Shown: positions 58,001 through 64,000 of the stretch, piece by piece
How the letters are laid out: each line of letters begins with the position of its first letter
Position numbering within the stretch: position 1 is the stretch's first letter
DNA from: VRUE01 sp963817945
Lineage (GTDB): Bacteria; Actinomycetota; Thermoleophilia; Solirubrobacterales; 70-9
Direction: 5' to 3'
Length of the DNA: 64,000 nucleotides
Assembly (NCBI GenBank): GCA_963817945.1
Contig: CAWFQH010000003.1
Location: forward strand, 171,946 to 235,945
The notes under the pieces: model-generated
What the model saw: the letters and a program-made list of their open reading frames with translations, nothing else
Told to the model about the DNA's origin: nothing
Databases searched by the model: none
Translations under genes and position numbers: made by a program

Positions 58001-59152
58001 AACCGCGAAAGCGAAGAGACGACCCTGATCGACGCCGGCACCGCGACCCAAGACGTCGGCTTCATCACCGCCACCCCGAACGGCCGCGGCGCCTACTTCG
58101 CGACCTTCAGCCAGCTCGACCCGGCCGACGGGAACGCAGGCGCCGACCTCTATCGCTGGGAGGAGCAGAGCGAAGAGTCGAGCTGCCTGACCTGCGTGGT
58201 CGCGAACGCCAGCCTGGCGACCGTTCCCATCCAAGGTTCTCAAATGTACAGGCCGATCCTGATCTCGCCGGACTTCTCCCACGCCTACTTCGAATCGGGA
58301 GAGGAGCTGGTCGCGGGCCATCCGCTGGGGGCGTCGGAGAAAAACGTCTACGTCCTCAGCGACGGCCAGATCCGCTTCGTCACCAAGAACGGCGACTTTG
58401 TCTCGGGCTTGTTGCATAAAAGCACCTCGAGAATCTCGGCGGAGGGCACAATGCTGGCCTTCGCCAACACGGCCCAACCCTTCTACACCGCCGATACGAT
58501 CGCCGGCGACGGCAGCGACAGGCAGGTCTATCTCTACGACGACCGCGAAGCGAGCCTGGAGTGCGTCTCCTGCAACCGTGAGGGGGCGACTACGCACCCT
58601 GTCGCACCGCTCGGCGCCGGCGAGCTGCTCGGGATGTCAGCCGACGGCTCGACGCTTGCCTTCGTCACCGCCGAGGGGCTGGGGCCGCGCGACGTGAACC
58701 GCACCGTAGACGTCTACGAGTGGCGGGGAGGAGTGCGGCGGCTGATCACCGACGGAGTGACCGAATACCCGGCCAGCATACTCTCGGCTCCGATCGTCCA
58801 GGGCATCGACGCCGATGGCTCCAACATCCTCATCTCGGTCACCGACCCGGGCCTGACCGGCCATGAGCGCGACGGGGTCTCCAACCTCTACGTGGCGCGG
58901 ATCGGCGGCGGCTTCCCGCGGCCGACCTCGGCGGTGCACTGCGACGGGGACGCCTGCCAGGGGCCGCTGGTCGCCCCACCCGTGCCGGGCGGGGCGGGGA
59001 GCGCCAGCTTCAGCGGCCGCGGCAACGTGGCAGGCAAACCGAGGGCCCGCTGCCGCAAGGGACGGGTGCGCCGCAAGGGCCGCTGCGTCAAACGCCGTGC
59101 GAACCAACGCAACGGGCGAGCTAGCCAGACCAAGCAAGGGAGGACGAAGTGA
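55082..59152 (+). CDS. Giant secreted protein: NHL-like propeller, FN3-like domains, TolB-like propeller
   Basis: A 1356-residue exported protein. A long 60-residue N-terminal extension precedes a hydrophobic export segment (AAFALPLFVVLAMLLSAVPA). Residues of about 85-410 form NHL/beta-propeller-like repeats (GNYLWTLPQAAAGPCGIAVD, GHLWVGNG). Three FN3-like modules at about 415-720 carry the lineage-typical KLNGTVNPQS, EISGTVNPQG and RLNARVNPEGATSTY starts. Residues of about 720-1300 look like a TolB/WD40-type propeller. The tail is Lys/Arg-rich with two cysteines (CRKGRVRRKGRCVKRR). GTG 55082 has AAGGAGAG upstream; an ATG at 55166 is also possible. No catalytic site is seen. Confidence 0.78.
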   Translation: MRSYAKASTAGSTQNKVTGLGRFLGGAFMTRHVSDGAGGSGAPSYANGRPRIGAAKAVPSLAAFALPLFVVLAMLLSAVPALAGTVTNERSLLFSFDGSDSSVGPIENPVAVTTDDSTGDVYLFNAPGENQGPSDSEPAICRFNANGVAQAFAATGESCLDGSDTPAGAFGKSFGDFGVDLALDNSGGSGGPGEGEQGRIYVSGSGGPIHAYDPDGNYLWTLPQAAAGPCGIAVDTEGHLWVGNGSSSGEDRFKVLEFDNTGSPPAQIGSVTITFGEGRRPCGLGLSESGILYVERSEITGGVDKYVGGVYDSTLVGTGHQFFDVAVDQTQPAGHIFTAEGDRFDEYEPCEAPGCGASLVAGSPFGRDLLAQARGLAYSPSKDWVYVLESVTDTVKVFGPRTSGTVPDPVVEDATEVGISKAKLNGTVNPQSVPNSYHFEWKEGEGASWALAKSSPEQSLPEDSSPHLVSFDITGLKANTKYQVRLVATNTENTLDAYSTATTFTTATPPVPAVTIDPPASITTSSVEISGTVNPQGDPGATWRIQRSTDPACASGFANGPVHEMNSESTSPVAVSEELTGLLPNQHYCVRISATNGGGTANSVTEEFVTDPVPPTEVETAFVAPRLDTTARLNARVNPEGATSTYPLVYRFEYREAGAEAWTALPEHEYTGGSHQQVFVFEEVAGLTPNTAYEYRFSAENDAGPASPQGAIKTFTTRTTAEVTLPARGIELVNNPDKGNQNALSGVTMLSPTSFTARPPGISLDGDKATWGVSGGAPGAPNGTVSTFLAERTPSGWQSRSLAPPTSQQVGGGDLFYIARAATPDFSRFVFDAEYRPPFGEASESTRLRLDTHQHQDILQTYNWTVEGDGPRAFDMTDDGAHVIDINHASDQLEEIGDGSGEVLSIMPDGTQSSCGLEEGPSFVGGSPSVTGRAAGSIWREGYHAIATTDASRVYFQAKPNGECGAPWGLYVRNRESEETTLIDAGTATQDVGFITATPNGRGAYFATFSQLDPADGNAGADLYRWEEQSEESSCLTCVVANASLATVPIQGSQMYRPILISPDFSHAYFESGEELVAGHPLGASEKNVYVLSDGQIRFVTKNGDFVSGLLHKSTSRISAEGTMLAFANTAQPFYTADTIAGDGSDRQVYLYDDREASLECVSCNREGATTHPVAPLGAGELLGMSADGSTLAFVTAEGLGPRDVNRTVDVYEWRGGVRRLITDGVTEYPASILSAPIVQGIDADGSNILISVTDPGLTGHERDGVSNLYVARIGGGFPRPTSAVHCDGDACQGPLVAPPVPGGAGSASFSGRGNVAGKPRARCRKGRVRRKGRCVKRRANQRNGRASQTKQGRTK

Positions 59153-62100
59153 ACCGCCGAGCGCTGATCCTGGGCCTGATCGCCCTCGCCTGTGCGACGC
59201 TGGGCAGCGCCGCACAGGCCCAAGCCGCGCCGCGCTTTGACATCAAGGCGACCTGGGGCGACACCAACCTGCCGCCCGGCGGGGCGGGAGTGTTCACGAT
59301 CCAGGCCCGCAACATCGGCGACGCCGCCGGGGCCGAAGAAGCCCTGACGATCACCAACCAGCTGCCCGCAGGAGTCGAGGTCACCAACATCGCCTGGGAT
59401 GGCAAATTCGCCGACCTGTCCTTCCTCTGCTCGGGGATCGGCACCGAAACGGCGACCTGTGAATTGCCCAGCTTCTTTGTACCCGTCTTCACGGAGGCTC
59501 CGGGGGTGGGCTCGGGCCCCTTCGCCTCCCCGAGCGGCTACCTGCAAACCGTGTACGTGGAAGTCGCGATCGACCCCGGGGCCGCGGGCACGGGAACCAA
59601 CACGGCGACGATCTCCGGCGCCGGCGCGCCCAGCGCCAGCGACGTCGACCAGGTCAGCTTCAGCCCGACGCCCTCTGTCTTCGGGCTCGTCCCCGGCAGC
59701 TTCCGGGGCGAGGTCTTCGATCAGGCCTTCCCCGACGGCTCGCCCTCGCGCCAGGCCGGCGACCATCCCTTCGAGCAGCGGGTCAACTTCGACCTAAACG
59801 CGAAAAGCCAGCTGGGTTCGGTCGACGGCACCCGCGAGAGCCCCGCCAACGGGCTGCTGCGGACGGTCGAGGCGACGCTGCCGCGCGGCATGATCGGCAA
59901 CCCCGAGACGCTGCCGAAGTGCGATCCGACCGCCTTCGCCGAATTCGGCGCCACGGGGAACTCGACCGCCTGCCCGGCCAACACGCAGATCGGCTACCTG
60001 AACGCCACGATGCTGCTCGGTGGCTCCAACAACGGACGGGGCTGCTGCCTGAACACCAACGAGTTGCTCTCCCGCGTCGCCCTATACAACCTCGAGCCGC
60101 CCAAGGGCACGCCGGTGGACCTCGGCTTCAGCGCCACCGGTTTTGTCATCGGCCACATCTACGCGACCCTTGACCCCGCCCAGAACTACGCGATCAAGTC
60201 GCTGACGCCCGACATCTCCTCGCTGGTCAACGTGCGCGGCACCGAGGTGACGCTCTGGGGCGTGCCGGGGGACCCGGCGCACGACAAGTTCCGCTTCTTC
60301 CCCGCAGAGCAACCCGGCGGCGTCGCGCTCGGCGCCCCCTTCACGGCGCCGATCCGCGCCTTCTTCACCAACCCGATGGACTGCGGCTTTGACAACGGCG
60401 GCATGCGCATCCGCATCGACTCCTACCAGCGCCCGGACCAGTTCAGCCCGCTGGAGGAGTACCCCGACCCGCTCAACGTCACTGGCTGCGGGGACCCGCG
60501 CTTTCGCTTTGAGCCGCAGACCTCGCTGCAGCCGACGACGCGGGACGCGGGCGCCTCGACCGGCCTCGACGTGCACCTGGAAGTACCCCAGCGCGACGAC
60601 ACGGTCGATGAAGCCAAAAAACTCTATGCCGAGGAAGGCTTCGTCAAAGGCATCGGCACGCCGCCGATGAAGAAAGTCGTCGTCACCTTCCCCGAGGGAA
60701 TGACGATCAACCCGGCCGCCGCGCAGGGACTGGAGTCCTGCTCACCGGCCCAGATCAGCCTCGGGACCAACGACCCGGTCACCTGCCCCGATGCCTCCCA
60801 GTACGGCAGGCTGACCCTGCACACGCCGGCCCTGCCGATCGACGAACAGCCCGAAGGCTTCCTCTACATCGCCAAGCAAAACGACAACCCCTTCCACAAC
60901 TTCCTCTCGCTGTACCTGGTCGTCGAGCAGCCCGATCGCGGCATCCTGGTCAAGGTGCCGGGACGAGTCGACCTCGATCCGCAGACGGGGCAAATCACCA
61001 CCACCTTTGACGACATCCCTCAGTTCCCGCTCTCAGACCTGGAGATGAACCTAAAGGGCGGCCTCAGAGCGGGATTGGTCAACCCGCAGACCTGCGGCAC
61101 CAAGACGATCCAGGCCACCTTCTACTCCTGGCACGACCCAACCACGCCGATCACGGTGAGTAACGACTACGTGATCACCCAAAACCCCGACGGCACCCCG
61201 TGCCTTAACTCACCAAGCGAGCGTCCCTTCAACCCGTTGATCAGCGGCGGCACGCTCAACAACCTGGCCGGCTCCTTTAGCCCGATGGAGTTGCGGATGA
61301 CCCGCAACGACCTCGAGCAGGAGCTCTCGGTCGCCGAAGGCAAGGCCCCTCCCGGGCTGCTCGCCTCCCTGAAGGGAGTCGGGCGCTGCTCAGATGCGCA
61401 GATCGCCGCCGCGGCCAACCCGGAGCGGACGGGCATCGAAGAGCTCAACTCCCCCTCCTGCCCCGCCTCTTCCCTGGTCGGCTCGGTCGACGCGGGGGCC
61501 GGAGTGGGCCAGGTGATCACCTACGTCAAGGGCAAGATCTACATGGCCGGCCCCTACAAAGGCGCCCCCGTCTCGGGCGTGGCAATCGTCCCCGCCGTGG
61601 CCGGGCCCTTTGACTTGGGCAACATCGTCACCAGGGCACCGGCCTACGTCGACTCAAAGACCGCCGAGCTTCGCCTGATCACCGACAAGCTGCCGCTGAT
61701 CTTCAAGGGCATTCCGGTCAGGGTCCGCGACATCCAGGTTCACCTCGACAGGGACCGCTTCACGCTCAACCCGACCAGCTGTGAGCCCTTCGCGCTGACC
61801 GGCGCTCTGTTTAGCTCCGAAGGCAAATCGAAGACCAGCTCGACCCCCTTCCAGGCGGCTGAGTGCGCCTCGCTGGGCTTCAAACCACGGATCACCACCC
61901 GCCTCTTCGGCGGCACCAAACGCGGCGCCCATCCCAAACTGCGCAGCGTCTACCGGGCCAGGCCCGGCGATGCCAACGCCGCCGCCGCGGTCGTCTCGCT
62001 GCCGCGCTCGGAGTTCCTCGACCAAGCCCACATCAAGACGATCTGCACCAGGGTGCAGTTCGCCGCCGAGAGCTGCCCGCCGGGCTCGATCTACGGCCAC

Positions 62101-62481
62101 GCGACGGCGAGCACGCCATTGCTTGAGGAAACGCTCTCGGGCCCCGTCTACATGCGCTCCTCCGATAACAAGCTGCCCGACCTCGTCGTCGACCTGCACG
62201 GGATCGTCGACGTCGAGGTGGTCGGGCGGGTCGACTCGATCAGGGGCGGGATCAGGGTCAGCTTCGAACAGATCCCAGACGCCCCGGTCGACACCTTCAC
62301 GCTGACCATGCAGGGAGGCAAAAAGGGCCTGCTGATCAACAGCCGCGACGTCTGCGATCGCACCTACCGCCTGCAGGCCAACCTGGAGGGCCAAAACGGC
62401 AAGCCCGCGACGCTTAGGCCCAAGCTCCAGGCCAACTGCAAGAAGGGGCGCAAGCACAAGCGCAGCGCCCGCGGGGGCTGA
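59149..62481 (+). CDS. Large secreted protein with DUF11-like N-terminal domain
   Basis: A 1110-residue exported protein. The signal peptide is at residues 1-27 (ending AQAQAA). The N-terminal domain LPPGGAGVFTIQARNIGDAA then EALTITNQLPAGVEV is DUF11/CARDB-like. The rest contains at least two related modules with VTFPEGMTINPAAAQGLESC and VVSLPRSEFLDQAHIKTICT, each followed by a C-P-x-x-S-x-x-G element (CPDASQYG, CPPGSIYG), suggesting internal duplication. The basic tail KKGRKHKRSARGG resembles that of the preceding protein. The GTG start overlaps the upstream stop (GTGA). No function known. Confidence 0.75.
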   Translation: MNRRALILGLIALACATLGSAAQAQAAPRFDIKATWGDTNLPPGGAGVFTIQARNIGDAAGAEEALTITNQLPAGVEVTNIAWDGKFADLSFLCSGIGTETATCELPSFFVPVFTEAPGVGSGPFASPSGYLQTVYVEVAIDPGAAGTGTNTATISGAGAPSASDVDQVSFSPTPSVFGLVPGSFRGEVFDQAFPDGSPSRQAGDHPFEQRVNFDLNAKSQLGSVDGTRESPANGLLRTVEATLPRGMIGNPETLPKCDPTAFAEFGATGNSTACPANTQIGYLNATMLLGGSNNGRGCCLNTNELLSRVALYNLEPPKGTPVDLGFSATGFVIGHIYATLDPAQNYAIKSLTPDISSLVNVRGTEVTLWGVPGDPAHDKFRFFPAEQPGGVALGAPFTAPIRAFFTNPMDCGFDNGGMRIRIDSYQRPDQFSPLEEYPDPLNVTGCGDPRFRFEPQTSLQPTTRDAGASTGLDVHLEVPQRDDTVDEAKKLYAEEGFVKGIGTPPMKKVVVTFPEGMTINPAAAQGLESCSPAQISLGTNDPVTCPDASQYGRLTLHTPALPIDEQPEGFLYIAKQNDNPFHNFLSLYLVVEQPDRGILVKVPGRVDLDPQTGQITTTFDDIPQFPLSDLEMNLKGGLRAGLVNPQTCGTKTIQATFYSWHDPTTPITVSNDYVITQNPDGTPCLNSPSERPFNPLISGGTLNNLAGSFSPMELRMTRNDLEQELSVAEGKAPPGLLASLKGVGRCSDAQIAAAANPERTGIEELNSPSCPASSLVGSVDAGAGVGQVITYVKGKIYMAGPYKGAPVSGVAIVPAVAGPFDLGNIVTRAPAYVDSKTAELRLITDKLPLIFKGIPVRVRDIQVHLDRDRFTLNPTSCEPFALTGALFSSEGKSKTSSTPFQAAECASLGFKPRITTRLFGGTKRGAHPKLRSVYRARPGDANAAAAVVSLPRSEFLDQAHIKTICTRVQFAAESCPPGSIYGHATASTPLLEETLSGPVYMRSSDNKLPDLVVDLHGIVDVEVVGRVDSIRGGIRVSFEQIPDAPVDTFTLTMQGGKKGLLINSRDVCDRTYRLQANLEGQNGKPATLRPKLQANCKKGRKHKRSARGG

Positions 62482-63299
62482 TGGAGGCCCCGGCGAGGGC
62501 CCCAGCGCCCGCCAAGCGCGCCCTACCCTGGCCTGGCGCGCTTTGCGGGCTCGCCCTCGCCTGGCTTTGCCTGGCGCCAGCGGTCGAGGCCGAGCTTGTC
62601 CAGAAGGGCTCGGTCCGCGTCGCGGTCTCCGGCTCGCTCTCGCCCAAGCTCCTACCGAGGCACGGCACCGCGCCGATCGCGGTCCGGATCGGCGGCCGCA
62701 TCTCCTCGAGCACCTCCCAGGGACCGCCGCAGCTGCAGGGGGTCGACTTCTCCTTCAACAGAGCCGGGCGGCTGCAGACCCAAGGATTGCCCCGCTGCCG
62801 GCTGGGCAAGATCAACCCCTCGACCACCCGCGAGGCGCTCCTTGCCTGCCAAGCGGCCCTGGTCGGCGAGGGCCACTTCTCGGCCAACGTGCGCTTCCCC
62901 GAGCAGTCGCCCTTTCCCTCCGAGGGCAAGGTGCTCGCCTTCAACGGCGTGCTGAGAGGGGCGCCGGTGATCTTCGCCCACATCTACGGCACCGAGCCCG
63001 TCCCCACCTCCTACGTCTTGCCGCTACAGATCAGCAAGGACAAGGGAACCTTCTCGACTCACCTGCACGCCTCCCTTCCCCGGGTCACCGGGGAGTGGGG
63101 CTACGTCACCGGCCTCAACCTAAAGCTCGGCCGCACCTACAGCGCCCACGGCAAGGCAAGGAGCTTCCTCTCGGCCGGCTGCCCCGCCCCCGAGGGCTTC
63201 CCGGGAGCGCTCTTTCCCCTCGTTAGATCGAGCTTTGCCTTCGAGGGCGGCAAGACCCTGACCACGACCCTGACCCGAAGCTGCAAGGCGAGGGGCTAG
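62481..63299 (+). CDS. Secreted protein of unknown function
   Basis: A 272-residue protein with a signal peptide at about residues 15-38 (WPGALCGLALAWLCLAPAVEA). The mature part resembles the modules of the preceding protein (LQGVDFSFNRAGRLQTQGLP, CRLGKINPSTTREALLACQA), so it is probably a short relative with one module. Its ATG shares one base with the preceding stop, indicating coupling. No enzyme motif is seen. Confidence 0.72.
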   Translation: MEAPARAPAPAKRALPWPGALCGLALAWLCLAPAVEAELVQKGSVRVAVSGSLSPKLLPRHGTAPIAVRIGGRISSSTSQGPPQLQGVDFSFNRAGRLQTQGLPRCRLGKINPSTTREALLACQAALVGEGHFSANVRFPEQSPFPSEGKVLAFNGVLRGAPVIFAHIYGTEPVPTSYVLPLQISKDKGTFSTHLHASLPRVTGEWGYVTGLNLKLGRTYSAHGKARSFLSAGCPAPEGFPGALFPLVRSSFAFEGGKTLTTTLTRSCKARG

Positions 63300-63318
63300 G
63301 AGAAGAAAAAGGAAAGCG

Positions 63319-64000
63319 ATGAAACCGAAGCTGAGCTACGCCAACGTCATCTCCACGATCGCCCTCTTTTTGGCGTTGGGCGGCGCAACCGCGTTCGCCG
63401 TCAGCCAGCTCCCCCCAAAGTCGGTCGGCGCCAAGGCGCTGCGACCGGGAGCGGTCACCGCCGACAAGATCAGAAAGAACGCCGTCACCGCCCCCAAGAT
63501 CAAGTCCGAAGCGGTGAAGAGCGGCAAGATCGCCGGCTTCGCGGTCAAGGAAGGCAAATTGGCCAACGCCGCGGTCAGCAACCCCAAACTCCTAAACGGA
63601 GCGGTCTCCACCGAGAAGATCGCCCCCGACGCGGTCACCGGCGCTCAACTAAACGAGGGGACTCTCTCCCAGGTGCCGAGCGCCCACGCCGCCGACACCT
63701 CGACCTTCGCCGAGTCGGCAAACCCGGTCGCCTTCGCCGCCGTGAGCCAGGAGGGGAACGTCGACACCGCCCTCTCCAAGGGCCAGATCACCGTTACGCA
63801 GGGCAAAGAAGCGGGGATCTATTGCGTCTCGGTGGCCGGCTTCTCGCCGAGGGGAGCCCAGGTCACCCCCCGCTACAACGGCTCGGGCAACCTCACCGCC
63901 TACGTGACGATCGGCGGCACCGGCTCTTGCGCGGCGCCTGCGGTCGAGGTGCAGACCCACAACGGCGGGCCGGCCAAAGCGCCGTTTTACGTGGTGCTTT
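63319..64000 (+). CDS. Exported AV-x-x-x-KI repeat protein (runs off the right edge)
   Basis: The frame is open from ATG 63319, with GGAAAG four bases upstream, to the window edge. The N-terminus KPKLSYANVISTIALFLALG then GATAFAVS is a signal or anchor segment seen in many Solirubrobacterales proteins. Residues of about 35-110 are short repeats of the form AV-x-x-x-KI (AVTADKI, AVTAPKI, AVKSGKI, AVSTEKI, AVTGAQL). A beta-rich domain with KGQITVTQGKEAGIYCVSVA follows. The repeat probably forms a regular stalk; this is inference. It is the fourth gene of the secreted operon. Confidence 0.75.
   Translation, partial: MKPKLSYANVISTIALFLALGGATAFAVSQLPPKSVGAKALRPGAVTADKIRKNAVTAPKIKSEAVKSGKIAGFAVKEGKLANAAVSNPKLLNGAVSTEKIAPDAVTGAQLNEGTLSQVPSAHAADTSTFAESANPVAFAAVSQEGNVDTALSKGQITVTQGKEAGIYCVSVAGFSPRGAQVTPRYNGSGNLTAYVTIGGTGSCAAPAVEVQTHNGGPAKAPFYVVL

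Overview
The window is GC-rich throughout (roughly two thirds G+C by eye), with dense, overlapping genes and frequent GTG/TTG starts. The protein families point to an actinobacterium of the class Thermoleophilia (Solirubrobacterales type). The best markers are the secreted proteins: a DPESPAGTEYALPL leader protein at the left edge, NHL/FN3/TolB-like giants with basic Cys-containing tails, and an AV-x-x-x-KI repeat protein at the right edge. This placement is inferred from family recall; no rRNA is present.

Positions 1-17,800 hold a surface-polysaccharide cluster: a secreted glycoside hydrolase, two sugar-nucleotide epimerases, a WecA-type initiating transferase, two GT4 glycosyltransferases, a GT-C transferase, a Wzx flippase, two O-antigen ligase/polymerase-type proteins, two methyltransferases and an asparagine synthase that is broken by one nonsense codon and four single-base indels. 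Positions 17,800-23,030 carry an MpaB-like oxygenase, an FtsH-like protease with one membrane segment, an FHA-HTH protein, a metallo-beta-lactamase-fold hydrolase and a secreted HExxH protease.

Positions 23,069-27,470 form a degraded integration hot spot at tRNA-Asp: a serine-recombinase tail next to the tRNA, a strikingly AT-rich orphan gene, a HigB/HigA-type toxin-antitoxin pair with a perfect 18-bp palindrome, a reductase-like gene, a fragment of another tRNA, and a 61-bp direct repeat that resembles the 3' half of tRNA-Asp. Positions 27,470-33,750 are mostly regulators and small proteins, including an ECF sigma factor and three tandem TetR paralogues.

Positions 33,750-53,050 look like an amine/amino-acid catabolic island: glutamate decarboxylase, two tandem S51 peptidases, ferritin, an enolase-superfamily enzyme, a DAO-type FAD oxidoreductase, an MmsA-type dehydrogenase, a complete PotABCD polyamine transporter and an APC permease. 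Divergent from these are a class III aminotransferase, a PucR regulator, alanine dehydrogenase and an aminoaldehyde dehydrogenase. Together they could import polyamines, transaminate them onto pyruvate, regenerate pyruvate from alanine and oxidise the aldehydes.

Two copies of a nested hairpin (36,832-36,924 and 40,006-40,096) sit between convergent genes in this island. Their internal-loop sequences are identical and the inner helix carries four compensatory base-pair changes. This is the strongest candidate for an undescribed element in the window. Positions 53,071-64,000 encode secreted proteins: a Gly/Asp-rich calcium-repeat protein, then a tightly overlapping operon of at least four large exported proteins behind a TTGACA-type promoter.
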